A stretch of DNA of 64,000 nt, from the NCBI GenBank assembly GCA_018268415.1, contig JAFDWO010000036.1, forward strand, positions 1 to 64,000. Direction: 5' to 3'. Origin of the DNA: Actinomycetota bacterium (GTDB lineage: Bacteria > Actinomycetota > Thermoleophilia > Solirubrobacterales > 70-9). The notes beneath the pieces are model-generated. The model had not been told where the DNA came from and ran no database searches. It was given only the letters and a program-made list of their open reading frames with translations. This document shows positions 33,330 through 41,622 of the stretch, piece after piece (the stretch's first letter is position 1; each line of letters begins with the position of its first letter). The position numbers were made by a program, and so were the translations under genes.

Positions 33330-34415
33330 ATGAGCGGCGACGAGGCAGGCGCGATCGGTCACCCGGCCGAGGGCGAGGCGACGATGGCCGACGTGGCGGC
33401 GCTCGCCGAAGTGTCGCCGGCGACCGTCTCGCGTTACCTGCAGGGCAAGCGGGTGCGTGATGCCGAGCGGGTGGCGGCCGCGGTCGAGCAGCTGCAGTAC
33501 CGGCCGAATCAGGCGGCACGGGGCCTGCGCTCCCGCACCACCGGGGCGGTGGCGGTGGTCGTCCGTGATATCGGCAATCCCTACGCCGCCTCGCTCGTCG
33601 CCGGCATCCAGTCGGTGGCCGGCGACCTCGGCTTCCCGCTCTACCTGGCGGGCGGCGTGGACCACCTCGACGAGATCGTCGACAACATCAGCCCCCGGGT
33701 CGACGCGATCGTCTGTGCGGCGACGCTCGACCGGGCGGTTCTCGACGCGCTGCGCCGGGCCCGCAAACCGACCGTGCTGGTCGAGTTCGAGCCGGCCGGG
33801 GAGGAGCACGAGTTCGACGTCGTCGTGGTCGACAACGCGGCCGGGGCAGAAGCGGCGGTGGGCGCCCTGATCGACCTCGGCCACCGCTCGATCGGTGTCG
33901 TTGCCGGGCCGGACGGGGTCTCCGTTGCCCGCGAGCGCCTCGAAGGGGCCGAAGCCGCGGTGGAGAAGGCGCGCGAGGGGGTCACCCTGGCGGTCGAGCG
34001 GACCGACTTCAGCTTCGCCGGGGGCCGCGTGGCGACCGGGCGGCTGCTCGATCGCGAGGAGCCGCCGACGGCGATCTTCGCCTGCAACAACCTGACCGCG
34101 ATCGGCACGCTGCAGTGCATCCAGGACCGCCGGATCCCGGTCCCCGAGCAGCTCTCGTTCATCGGCTTCGACCCCTTCGCCCACCCGGACCTCGTCTGCC
34201 CGGCGCCGCCGTCGACCGTGGACCGTCCCGAGGAGGCCCAGGGCGCCCTCGCCATGCGCCTCCTCGAGGGCCGCATGAGCGGTCGCGGCGCGGCCCGGCC
34301 GCGGCGGATCGTCCTCGAGACGACGCTCGTCCTGCGCGGCTCCACCGGCGCGCCGCCCGATCGCCGAGCCGATCACGCTGGAGCAGCTCGCCGAAGACAT
34401 CACCTAGATGGCTGA
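33330..34415 (+). CDS. LacI-family transcriptional regulator, second of the pair
   Basis: The 361-residue protein is a paralogue of the upstream regulator: HTH DVAALAEVSPATVSRYLQG (21-39), hinge YRPNQAARGLRS, sensor domain with VVVRDIGNPYAASLVAG and IFACNNLTAIGTL. It uses two different recognition-helix residues (PATVSRY against ISTVSRF), so the two may read related but distinct operators, which would fit the different palindrome centres at the three predicted promoters. The last 20 residues are basic (RRADHAGAARRRHH), an unusual tail. It closes the first plus-strand run. A 9-bp hairpin (34422-34445) follows the stop. Confidence 0.92.
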   Translation: MSGDEAGAIGHPAEGEATMADVAALAEVSPATVSRYLQGKRVRDAERVAAAVEQLQYRPNQAARGLRSRTTGAVAVVVRDIGNPYAASLVAGIQSVAGDLGFPLYLAGGVDHLDEIVDNISPRVDAIVCAATLDRAVLDALRRARKPTVLVEFEPAGEEHEFDVVVVDNAAGAEAAVGALIDLGHRSIGVVAGPDGVSVARERLEGAEAAVEKAREGVTLAVERTDFSFAGGRVATGRLLDREEPPTAIFACNNLTAIGTLQCIQDRRIPVPEQLSFIGFDPFAHPDLVCPAPPSTVDRPEEAQGALAMRLLEGRMSGRGAARPRRIVLETTLVLRGSTGAPPDRRADHAGAARRRHHLDG

Positions 34416-34421
34416 TTTCTA

Positions 34422-34445
34422 CGGGCCGGCCGTAGAGCCGGCCCG
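34422..34445. terminator. Hairpin after the LacI pair
   Basis: CGGGCCGGC (34422-34430) pairs perfectly with GCCGGCCCG (34437-34445) over a 6-nt loop, 7 bases after the second LacI stop. There is no T-run, so it would be an atypical terminator. Confidence 0.4.
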
Positions 34446-34454
34446 CCGGCGCGT

Positions 34455-34489
34455 TCGCACTTTGCCGTACCTGGTACGGCAAAGTGCGA
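34455..34489. repeat. 16-bp perfect hairpin (second copy of the 26751 hairpin)
   Basis: TCGCACTTTGCCGTAC and its complement enclose the loop CTG. The arm and the downstream bases (GAGTGACGGGCC) match the hairpin at 26751-26789 and its flank. Confidence 0.65.
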
Positions 34490-34560
34490 GCGCGGAGTGA
34501 CGGGCCGGGGCCCGGGGAGGGATGGAGCCCCCTCAAGCTGTCGTCCGAAGGAAAGGGACG

Positions 34561-34612
34561 CGGCCGTCCCGTCCACGGCCCGGGCAGGCTGTGGCCGTGG
34601 CCGGGACGGCCG
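34561..34612. repeat. 20-bp hairpin with loop CGGGCAGGCTGT (one mismatch in stem)
   Basis: Arms 34561-34580 and 34593-34612 pair with one mismatch. The 12-nt loop differs by one base from CTGGCAGGCTGT. In the orientation of the element this is the distal hairpin, with a loop that is the near reverse complement of the proximal one. Confidence 0.7.
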
Positions 34613-34862
34613 AGGGTGCGGGGGGTGCCGTGGGAAGTCCACACTTCCTCCCGTGCTGTCCAACCGTCACGGACGCCCTGCGTGCCTTTTCCACCCCATA
34701 CGGTGGAAAAGGCACGCAGCGCGTCCCCGGCCCTTCCTCTCGGACCCGGGGACGGACGAAAGGATCAGGGAAGGTGACGTTCCCGGCTTCTTCGTCACGG
34801 ATCGGGCGGAGGCGTGGCCTCTCTCGCGCGGGACCGTGACGGGAGTCCTGCCTCCCTACCGT

Positions 34863-34916
34863 CCCGGGCGCCTCATGGCGCTCACAGCCTGCCAGGAGCG
34901 CCATGAGGCGCCCGGG
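34863..34916. repeat. 21-bp perfect hairpin with loop ACAGCCTGCCAG
   Basis: Arms 34863-34883 and 34896-34916 pair perfectly. The stem equals that at 24092-24145 except for one compensated base pair (GCTC/GAGC against GGTC/GACC). The loop is the reverse complement, as expected for an inverted copy. Confidence 0.78.
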
Positions 34917-35033
34917 GCCATCTCGGACGGGTGCGGGGGCCGGGGTCACGGCCGTCCGAGTCCGGCGGCGTTCGCGGAATCAATCATCTCGCGCCCGCCC
35001 AGCCTGGCGGCCCGACTTTCTTCTGCTGTAACT

Positions 35034-35045
35034 GAAATCGATTTC
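35034..35045. promoter_or_regulatory. Palindromic operator GAAATCGATTTC before the SDR/E1 operon
   Basis: A perfect 12-bp palindrome with a central CG lies 15 bases before the ATG at 35061. The form fits a LacI-family operator, and two LacI genes end 650 bases upstream. The adjacent TTATCGTTTCGA may extend the site. Confidence 0.5.
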
Positions 35046-35060
35046 TGTTATCGTTTCGAC

Positions 35061-35900
35061 ATGGCTGCAGAGGAGGTCTTCGAGCTGACCGATACGCCGC
35101 TCGCGGGGCGGGTTGCGCTGATCACCGGTGGGGCTCGGGGGCAGGGCCTCTCGCACGCGCTTGCGTTTGCGCGGGCCGGGGCCGACGTGTCGATCTGCGA
35201 TGTCGTCAGTCCGTTGCCGACCGTGCCGTACGCACTTGCCGAGCCGGCCGAGCTCGACCAGGCCGTCGCCGCGGTGGAGGCGCTGGGCGCCCGTTGTATC
35301 GGCGAGCGGGCCGACGTTCGGGACCTCGAGGCGATGGAGCGCTTCGCCGAGGCCACCGCCGCCGAGCTCGGCGGCATCGACATCGTCGTCGGCAACGCCG
35401 GCATTTACAGCTTCGCCGCCAGCTCCTGGGAGCTCAGCGCGGAGCAGTGGCAGGTGATGATCGACGTCAACCTCACCGGCGTCTGGAACACGTGCCGGGC
35501 GGCGATCCCCTTCATGCGCGAAAGGGAGGGGGACCGCAGCATCACCCTGATCTCCTCCGTCAACGGCTTCGAGGGCGTGCCGGGCACCGCCCACTACTGC
35601 GCCGCCAAGCACGGCCTCGTGGGCCTGATGCGGACGCTGGCGATCGAGCTCGCCCAGGACGGGATCCGCGTCAACACCCTGCACCCGACCGCCGTCGACA
35701 CCAAGCTCGTCGACAACGACGCCACCCCGAAGGCGCTCGAGTCGGCCGAACGGTACGGCAAGGACATGACCAACCTGCTGCCGGTCGAACTGATGGATCC
35801 GGTCGACGTCAGCGCCGCCCTGGTCTGGATCTCCTCGCCGTCCTCGCGCTACGTCACCGGGATCACGTTGCCCATCGACGCCGGGTTCTCGGTCAAGTGA
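35061..35900 (+). CDS. SDR oxidoreductase, mycofactocin-coupled-like, first copy
   Basis: The 279-residue protein starts at ATG 35061. The NAD motif is TGGARGQGLSHALAFARAGAD (in parts, about residues 19-39), then NAGI, the catalytic Ser in LISSVNG and YxxxK as YCAAKHG. The long insert after beta-2 (ICDVVSPLPTVPYALAEP) and VEALGARCIGERADVRD are typical of the mycofactocin-coupled SDR subfamily, whose bound NAD is re-oxidised by the mycofactocin system. No mycofactocin genes are in the window. It probably oxidises an alcohol in the pathway. It starts the second catabolic run and overlaps E1 alpha by 4 bases. Confidence 0.87.
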   Translation: MAAEEVFELTDTPLAGRVALITGGARGQGLSHALAFARAGADVSICDVVSPLPTVPYALAEPAELDQAVAAVEALGARCIGERADVRDLEAMERFAEATAAELGGIDIVVGNAGIYSFAASSWELSAEQWQVMIDVNLTGVWNTCRAAIPFMREREGDRSITLISSVNGFEGVPGTAHYCAAKHGLVGLMRTLAIELAQDGIRVNTLHPTAVDTKLVDNDATPKALESAERYGKDMTNLLPVELMDPVDVSAALVWISSPSSRYVTGITLPIDAGFSVK

Positions 35901-36940
35901 CGCCGCCGACTCCCCACGCCGAGATCCACCGGACGATGGTCCGGGTCCGCGCTTTCGAGCTCGGGCTGCGGGAGCTCTTCCGCGAGATCCGCCGCGCCGC
36001 CGCCGCAAGCGGCAAAGGCCGCCTGCTCGCCTACGAGTACGGCGACCCCGACGCGGGCCCGGAGCTGCAGGGCAACCTCGAGCTGGCGCTGGGGCAGGAG
36101 CCGACCTGCGCCGCGATCGTCGACCTGCGCCCCAGCGATTACCTGGCCGGCTCCCACCGCGCCCACCACATGGCGGTCGCCAAGGGCGTCGCGATGCGGC
36201 CGATGGTCGCCGAGCTGCTCGGCCGCCGCACCGGCCTCTGCCGCGGTCGCTCCGGGGACTTCACGCTCCACGACGTCTCGGTCAACTTCGAGAACTCGCC
36301 GATCGTCGGCCAGCTCCTCCCGGTCGCGACCGGGCACGCGCTGGCGGCGAAGCTCGCCGGCCGTGACGAGGTCGCCGTCGTCTGCGTCGGCGACGGCGCC
36401 TTCAACCAGGGCGTCTTCCACGAGTCCGCGAACCTGGCCGGGCTCTGGCGGCTGCCGGTGATCTTCCTGTTCGAGAACAACAGCTACGCGATCTCGACCC
36501 GGGTCGAGGTGAGCTCCGCGGTCCTGCCCCTGGCCGAGCGGGTCGCCGGGTACGGGATCGAGGCCGCCCGTGTCCCCGACAACGATCCCGAGGGCGTCCA
36601 CGCGGCGATGACCGCCGCGGTCGAGCGCGCGCGCTCGGGCGGCGGCCCGGGCTTCATCGAGGTCGTCACCGACCGCCAGGCCGGCGCCTTCGAGGGCGAC
36701 AAGCAGCTCTATCGCCCGGCGGGCGAACTCGAGGAGCTCGAGGCGCGCGACGCGCTGCGGCGCTACGAGGGCTCGCTGGTGGCGCGTGGGATCCTCTCCG
36801 AGGAGGACCTGGCGACGGTCTGGGACGAGGCCCGCGCCGAGTTCGACGACGCGCTCGCCTACGCCCGCGACGGCGAGCTCCCCGACCCCGCCGAAGCCTT
36901 CGAGAACGTCTTCGCCGAGCCGCGGGCGGTGTCCGCATGA
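35897..36940 (+). CDS. Thiamine-dependent dehydrogenase E1, alpha subunit
   Basis: The 347-residue protein starts at GTG 35897, overlapping the SDR stop. ATG 35936 is an alternative start. The thiamine diphosphate motif GDGAFNQG with ENNSY 26 residues on is intact. SHRAHH and GRSGDFTL match the substrate region of E1 alpha from acetoin or branched-chain complexes. An insert near residues 35-55 (ASGKGRLLAYEYGDPDAG) is unusual. It pairs with the E1 beta gene, which begins within its last codons. No E2 or E3 gene is in this operon. A 2-oxoacid or acetoin-like substrate is likely. Confidence 0.87.
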   Translation: MTPPTPHAEIHRTMVRVRAFELGLRELFREIRRAAAASGKGRLLAYEYGDPDAGPELQGNLELALGQEPTCAAIVDLRPSDYLAGSHRAHHMAVAKGVAMRPMVAELLGRRTGLCRGRSGDFTLHDVSVNFENSPIVGQLLPVATGHALAAKLAGRDEVAVVCVGDGAFNQGVFHESANLAGLWRLPVIFLFENNSYAISTRVEVSSAVLPLAERVAGYGIEAARVPDNDPEGVHAAMTAAVERARSGGGPGFIEVVTDRQAGAFEGDKQLYRPAGELEELEARDALRRYEGSLVARGILSEEDLATVWDEARAEFDDALAYARDGELPDPAEAFENVFAEPRAVSA

Positions 36941-37986
36941 GCGCCGCCGAGCGGCCGTCCACCTACGCGGACGGCATCGCCGAGGCGCTCGGGGACGCGC
37001 TGGCGAGCGATCCGTCGGTCTTCATCATGGGCGAGGACGTCGCCGCGATGGAAGGCATCCACGGCCACATGCGCGGCCTCGCCGAGCGCTTCGGCGCTGA
37101 GCGCGTGCGTGATGCGCCGATCTCGGAGGCCGGCTTCATCGGCGCCGCCGCCGGCGCCGCGGCGGAGGGATTCCGGCCGGTGGTCGAGCTGATGACGATC
37201 GATTTCTTCGGCGTCGCGATGGACCAGATCTACAACCACCTGGCCAAGCTCCATTACGCCTCGGCCGGGGAGCGCCGCGCGCCGGTGACGATCATCGCCT
37301 CGACCGGCAACCCGCTGCGCCAGGGCGTCACCCACGCGCAGACCCTGCACGGCACCTTCGCCCACCTGCCCGGCCTGAAAGTGGTGCTGCCCGCCTCGCC
37401 CGCCGACGCCAAGGGGCTGCTCAGCTCCGCGATCGCCGACGACAGCCCGGTCGTCTACCTCTTCCACCGCGCGCTCCTGCCGCTGCGGACGTTGTCCGGC
37501 CCCGACGGCGACGCAGTCCCCGCCGGCCCGCACGCGGTGCCGCTGGGGGAGGCGGTGGTCCGCCGTCCGGGAAGTGACGTGACGATCGTCGCCACCTCGT
37601 TCATGGTGAGCGAGGCGCTGCGCGCCATCCCGCTGCTGGAAGCGGAGGGCATCGACGCCGAGATCCTCGACCTGCGGACGCTGGTGCCACTCGACCTCGA
37701 GGCCATCCTCGGGTCGCTGAGCCGCACCCGGCGCCTGCTCGTGCTCGACGAGGACTACCGCAGCTTCGGCGCCAGCGGCGAGCTGATCGCCCTGGTCGCG
37801 GAACGGATGCACGGCGAGCTCCTGGCGCCGCCCGCGCGCATCGCGCGCGCCGACACCCCGGTCCCCTACAGCCGGGTGCTGGAGGACGCCGTCGCGCCGA
37901 CCCCGCAGAAGCTCGTCGAGGCCTGCGGGCGACTCGTCGAAGGACGACCCGGTCCCACCGGAGTCGGTCTGGGGACAGCCAAATGA
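36937..37986 (+). CDS. Thiamine-dependent dehydrogenase E1, beta subunit
   Basis: The 349-residue protein overlaps E1 alpha by 4 bases. Recognisable parts are FIMGEDVAAMEGIHG (about 29-43), the thiamine-contacting DAPISEAGFIGAAAGAA (about 64-80), MTIDFFGVAMDQIYNHLAK, and the transketolase C-terminal domain from about 205 (GSDVTIVATSFMVSEAL and LDLRTLVPLD). With the alpha subunit it forms the E1 heterotetramer that decarboxylates a 2-oxoacid. Like its partner it lacks a local E2. An alternative is a stand-alone decarboxylase/ligase role. Confidence 0.87.
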   Translation: MSAAERPSTYADGIAEALGDALASDPSVFIMGEDVAAMEGIHGHMRGLAERFGAERVRDAPISEAGFIGAAAGAAAEGFRPVVELMTIDFFGVAMDQIYNHLAKLHYASAGERRAPVTIIASTGNPLRQGVTHAQTLHGTFAHLPGLKVVLPASPADAKGLLSSAIADDSPVVYLFHRALLPLRTLSGPDGDAVPAGPHAVPLGEAVVRRPGSDVTIVATSFMVSEALRAIPLLEAEGIDAEILDLRTLVPLDLEAILGSLSRTRRLLVLDEDYRSFGASGELIALVAERMHGELLAPPARIARADTPVPYSRVLEDAVAPTPQKLVEACGRLVEGRPGPTGVGLGTAK

Positions 37987-38007
37987 ACACGGAGGAGGGA
38001 TTCGAAC

Positions 38008-38931
38008 ATGGGACGTCTTGAGGGCAAGGTGGCCTTGATCACCGGCGGCGCGCGCGGCCAGGGCCGCGCGATGGCGCTGCGATTCGCGACCGAGGGGGCC
38101 GACATCGCCTTCCTCGACGCCGCCCAGGGCAAATTCGCCACGATCCCCTACGAGATCTCGCGCGAGGAGGACGTCGAGCGCACCAAGGCCGACGTCGAGG
38201 CGCTCGGGGCGGGCTGCATCGCCGAAGTCGGCGACGTCCGCAACCAGGCCGACCTCGATCGCCTCGTCGCCAATGCGGTCGCCGAGTTCGGCCACCTGGA
38301 CATCGCTTGCGCCAGCGCCGGCGTGCACAGCTTCGCGCCGCTCTGGGAGATGACCGACGAGATGTGGTCGGAGCTGATCGACATCAACCTGACCGGCGTC
38401 TGGCGGACCGCCAAAGCGGTGGCGCCGCAGATGATCAAGCAGCGCAGCGGCGTGATCATCTCGACCTCCTCGGTGATGGGCCGTGAGACCGGCCCCGACC
38501 TCGCCCACTACACCGCCGCCAAGCACGGCGTGATCGGCCTGACGAAAAGCTTCGCCTACGAGCTCGGGCCGCACGGGATCCGCGCCAACGTGCTGCTGCC
38601 GAGCGTCGTCCACGACCTGATGGGGGACAACCCGCCGACCCGCAAATGGGTCTTCGGTCGCGACGACGCGACGACCGAGGATTACGTCGAGGCGACCCGC
38701 CACTGGCACCTCCTGCGCGGCCACGCGGCGCTGCCCGCCGTCGCCGTTGCCAACGCGGCGCTGTACCTCGCCTCCGACGAGGCGATGCACATCAGCGGCG
38801 CCGAAATCGTCGTCGACTCCGGCCACACGGTGCTGCCGGGCTACAACACGGCGCCGATCGTCGACCCCGAGGTCGCCGTCGGCCCCTACGAGAACGACGG
38901 GGTCGTCCTCCCCGTCGCCGACCGGGACTGA
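38008..38931 (+). CDS. SDR oxidoreductase, mycofactocin-coupled-like, second copy
   Basis: The 307-residue protein starts at ATG 38008 after GGAGGAGGG. The NAD motif is TGGARGQGRAMALRFATEGA; the catalytic parts are ISTSSVMG and YTAAKHG. The insert after beta-2 (LDAAQGKFATIPYEIS) and VEALGAGCIAEVGDVRN place it in the same subfamily as the SDR at 35061, but a longer loop near residues 205-235 (NPPTRKWVFGRDDATTED) suggests another substrate. It lies between E1 beta and the hydantoinase gene (6-base gap), so it should act on an intermediate common to these. Confidence 0.86.
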   Translation: MGRLEGKVALITGGARGQGRAMALRFATEGADIAFLDAAQGKFATIPYEISREEDVERTKADVEALGAGCIAEVGDVRNQADLDRLVANAVAEFGHLDIACASAGVHSFAPLWEMTDEMWSELIDINLTGVWRTAKAVAPQMIKQRSGVIISTSSVMGRETGPDLAHYTAAKHGVIGLTKSFAYELGPHGIRANVLLPSVVHDLMGDNPPTRKWVFGRDDATTEDYVEATRHWHLLRGHAALPAVAVANAALYLASDEAMHISGAEIVVDSGHTVLPGYNTAPIVDPEVAVGPYENDGVVLPVADRD

Positions 38932-38937
38932 CCGGCC

Positions 38938-40326
38938 ATGTTGGCGATCCGGGGCGGCAAGGTGGTCGGGCCCGCCGGGTCCTTCGACGCCGACGTCTTC
39001 GTCGAGGGGGAGCGGATCGCCGCCGTGGGTGTCGACCTGCCGATCACGGTCGAGCGCGAGATCGATGCGGCCGGGTGTTACGTGTTGCCCGGCTGCATCG
39101 ATCCACACACCCACATGGACATGCCCTTCGGGGACACCCACACCTGTGACGACTTCACCTCCGGCTCGATCGCGGCGGCGTTCGGTGGCACCACCTGTCA
39201 CGTCGACTTCTGTATGCAGCAGCCGGGCGACACACCGAAGCAGTCGCTGGAGCGCTGGTTCCAGAAACTGGAGGACGGCCCACCGCTGATCGACGTCGGG
39301 TTCCACCTCGCGGTCACCGACCTCTCCGATCCGAGCTCACTGGCGGAGCTGCGTGATCTGCCCGGCCAGGGTGTCACCAGCTTCAAGTTGTTCATGGCCT
39401 ACCGCGGCAGCTTCATGGTCGAGGACGACGTGATGTTCCAGACGATGGAGGTGGCCGCCGAGCACGGGGCGCTGACCATGGTCCACGCCGAGAACGGTCA
39501 CGTCATCGACGTGCTGGTCAAGCGGGCGCTGGCGGAAGGGAAGACCGGGACCGAGTACCACGGGGCGACGCGGCCGCCGGTCACCGAGTCCGAGGCGACG
39601 GCGCGGGCGATCGCCATCGCCGGCCTCGCCGGGGCGCCGCTCTACGTCGTCCACGTGTCCTGTCACGAGGCCTTGAAGGCGGTCGAGGACGGCCTCGCCG
39701 CCGGCGCCCGCGTGCGCGCCGAGACCTGCACCCATTACTTCGTCACCGAGGAGGCCGACCTCGCCCGGCCCGACTTCGAGGGCGGCAAGTACATCTTCAC
39801 GCCGCCGCCGCGCGACCCGGCCGAGCACGAGGCGCTCTGGGAGGGGGTCGGGCGCGGCAGCCTCTGCGTGGTGTCCTCCGACCATGCGCCGTTCCGCTGG
39901 GCCGACCAGAAGTCGCTCGGTCGCGACGACTTCTCGGCGATCCCGAACGGCGCCCCGGGCATCGAGGAGCGCCTGCTCGCCGTCCACCAGCTCGGCGTCG
40001 TCGAGGGCCGGATCACGCTGGAGCGCATGGTCGAGCTGCTGGCGGCCGAACCGGCGAGGCTCTTCGGCCTCTACCCGCGCAAGGGCGTGATTGCCCCCGG
40101 TAGCGACGCCGACCTGGTCGTCTTCGACCCGGAGGCCGAGCGCGTCCTCGGCGTCGACAACCTGCACTCGAAGGTCGACTACACGCTGTTCGAGGGGTTC
40201 GGCGTGAAGGGGCTGCCGCGCGACGTCCTGGTGCGCGGGACCGAGGTGATCAGCGACGGGCGGCTGGTCGGGAAGCCGGGGCACGGTCGCTTCGTCGAAC
40301 GCGGACCGACCTCGCTCGCCGCATGA
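38938..40326 (+). CDS. D-hydantoinase / dihydropyrimidinase
   Basis: The 462-residue amidohydrolase has the full dinuclear metal set: DPHTHMDMPFG (about 58), the carboxylated lysine in TSFKLFMAY (about 148), MVHAENG (about 181), VVHVSCHEA (about 238) and SSDHAPF (about 313). It hydrolyses a cyclic imide (hydantoin, dihydropyrimidine or allantoin type) to the N-carbamoyl amino acid. The next gene, an M20 amidohydrolase overlapping by 4 bases, would remove the carbamoyl group. It is about the usual family length, with no signal peptide. The substrate range cannot be read from sequence. Confidence 0.9.
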   Translation: MLAIRGGKVVGPAGSFDADVFVEGERIAAVGVDLPITVEREIDAAGCYVLPGCIDPHTHMDMPFGDTHTCDDFTSGSIAAAFGGTTCHVDFCMQQPGDTPKQSLERWFQKLEDGPPLIDVGFHLAVTDLSDPSSLAELRDLPGQGVTSFKLFMAYRGSFMVEDDVMFQTMEVAAEHGALTMVHAENGHVIDVLVKRALAEGKTGTEYHGATRPPVTESEATARAIAIAGLAGAPLYVVHVSCHEALKAVEDGLAAGARVRAETCTHYFVTEEADLARPDFEGGKYIFTPPPRDPAEHEALWEGVGRGSLCVVSSDHAPFRWADQKSLGRDDFSAIPNGAPGIEERLLAVHQLGVVEGRITLERMVELLAAEPARLFGLYPRKGVIAPGSDADLVVFDPEAERVLGVDNLHSKVDYTLFEGFGVKGLPRDVLVRGTEVISDGRLVGKPGHGRFVERGPTSLAA

Positions 40327-41567
40327 AGATCGACAGGAGCCGTAGCACGGCCCGCATCGAGGCCGACGTGGAGCTGCTCGGGACCGCTCCGTACACCGAC
40401 TCGGCGACCGCGATCTGCCGTTACGCCTACACGCCCACCTACGCGCGGACCCTTGCCTTCTTCGAGGAGCGGCTCGGCGAGCTGGGCTTCACCGTGGAGC
40501 TCGACCCGGTGGGCAACCTCCTTGCCCGCAACCGGCCGCCCGGCGAGCCGGTCTTCGGGATCGGCTCGCACTGTGACTCCAACCGCAACGGCGGCAAATA
40601 CGACGGCACGCTGGGCGTCGTCACCGCGCTCGAGATCTGCCGCCTGAACGCCGAGCTGGGGCTCGACCTGCCGCTGCAGGTGATCTCCTTCCTCGAGGAG
40701 GAGGGATCGGGCTTCGGTCAGGTCCTGCTCGGCAGCCGGATCATGGCCGGGACGATCGGCGCGGAGGAGCTGGCGGCGGTCACCGCGCTCGACGATGGCC
40801 GCTCCTGGTTCGACCATGCCCGCGAGGCGGGCCGTGACCCCGACCATTGGCGCGACTGTGGCCGGGCGCTCGCCGACCTGAGCGGCTGGATCGAGGTCCA
40901 CATCGAGCAGGGCCGCGTCCTCCAGGACACCGGCAAGCGGATCGGGATCGTCTCGGCGATCGCCGGTTACGCCCACGGCGACATCACTTTTGCCGGGCGC
41001 GCCGACCACGCCGGCGCGACGCCGATGGACTTCCGCGCCGACGCCCTCGCGGCGGCAGCCGAGGTCGTGCTCGCGGTGGAGCGCCTGGCCGCAGCGGCCG
41101 GCTCGGGCACGGTCGGCACCGTCGGCGAGCTGGAGGTCGATCCCGGCCTCATCAACGTGGTCCCGGGCCGCGCCCGCGCCTCCCTCGACGTGCGCGGCGT
41201 CGACGATTCCCTCGTCCGCCGCGTCGTCGACGGTGCGGTCGAGGTGGCCCGCGATGCCGGCGCCCGGCGCGGCGTCGAGGTCACCTGCGCGGAGCGCACC
41301 TCGATCTCCGCGACCCCGATGGACGCCACCATCCTCGCCGCCCTCCGCCGCGCGGCCGAGGAGACCGGCGAGCCCTTCACCGACCTCCCCTCGGGCGCCG
41401 CCCACGACACCATGTCGGTTGCCGTCCACCGCCCGACCGCGATGGTCTTCGTCCCCTGCCTCGACGGCATCAGCCACTCGCCCGCCGAGCGCTCCGACCC
41501 TGCCGACGCCGCCCTGGCAGCCGAGCTGACCCTCAGCGCGATCGCCGAGCTCGTCGCCCTCCGGTGA
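40323..41567 (+). CDS. M20-family N-carbamoyl-amino-acid / allantoate amidohydrolase
   Basis: The 414-residue protein overlaps the hydantoinase by 4 bases (ATGA). The two-metal centre is visible in GSHCDSNRNGGKYDG (about 80-94), EEEGSGF (about 125-131), VHIEQG (about 195) and GAAHDTM near the C-terminus (about 360). The dimerisation insert starts near 215 (IAGYAHGDITFAGRADHAGATPMD, in parts). It belongs to the HyuC/AllC group, which cleaves N-carbamoyl-L-amino acids or allantoate to ammonia, CO2 and the amino acid. Together with the hydantoinase it forms a classic two-step route. It ends the second run and faces the solute-binding protein gene. Confidence 0.9.
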   Translation: MKIDRSRSTARIEADVELLGTAPYTDSATAICRYAYTPTYARTLAFFEERLGELGFTVELDPVGNLLARNRPPGEPVFGIGSHCDSNRNGGKYDGTLGVVTALEICRLNAELGLDLPLQVISFLEEEGSGFGQVLLGSRIMAGTIGAEELAAVTALDDGRSWFDHAREAGRDPDHWRDCGRALADLSGWIEVHIEQGRVLQDTGKRIGIVSAIAGYAHGDITFAGRADHAGATPMDFRADALAAAAEVVLAVERLAAAAGSGTVGTVGELEVDPGLINVVPGRARASLDVRGVDDSLVRRVVDGAVEVARDAGARRGVEVTCAERTSISATPMDATILAALRRAAEETGEPFTDLPSGAAHDTMSVAVHRPTAMVFVPCLDGISHSPAERSDPADAALAAELTLSAIAELVALR

Positions 41568-41575
41568 GCGGGCGC

Positions 41576-41603
41576 AAAAAGGGCGGCACGAGGCCGCCCC
41601 TTT
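41576..41603 (-). terminator. Rho-independent terminator of the solute-binding protein gene
   Basis: On the minus strand, GGGCGGC-CTCGT-GCCGCCC is followed by TTTTTGC, 20 bases after the stop of the gene at 41623. This is one of the few classical terminators in the window. On the plus strand it may also stop the M20 gene. Confidence 0.75.
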
Positions 41604-41622
41604 GCTCGGATGAGTCCTCTGG

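Larger units (their letters stand above)
34520..34960 (-). repeat. Composite intergenic repeat, copy 2 (inverted)
   Basis: Read on the minus strand, this gap repeats the order of the other copies. A unit with GCACCCGTCCGAGATGG (about 34960-34917) comes first, then a 21-bp hairpin (34863-34916), the conserved block (34855-34633, with the 18-bp stem-loop 34678-34719 around CATAC), a second hairpin (34561-34612) and one unit with GACGACAGCTTGAGGGGG (about 34550-34520). No gene is credible in 34416-35060. The element separates the LacI pair from the SDR promoter. Confidence 0.78.

Noticed and set aside
31390-33519. 709-codon minus-strand open frame across the phosphoesterase, nucleotidyltransferase and LacI genes
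   Set aside because: It covers three well-supported plus-strand genes and has no recognisable motif.
36859-39306. 815-codon minus-strand open frame
   Set aside because: Antisense to E1 beta, SDR and hydantoinase genes with clear motifs; composition is that of a codon shadow.
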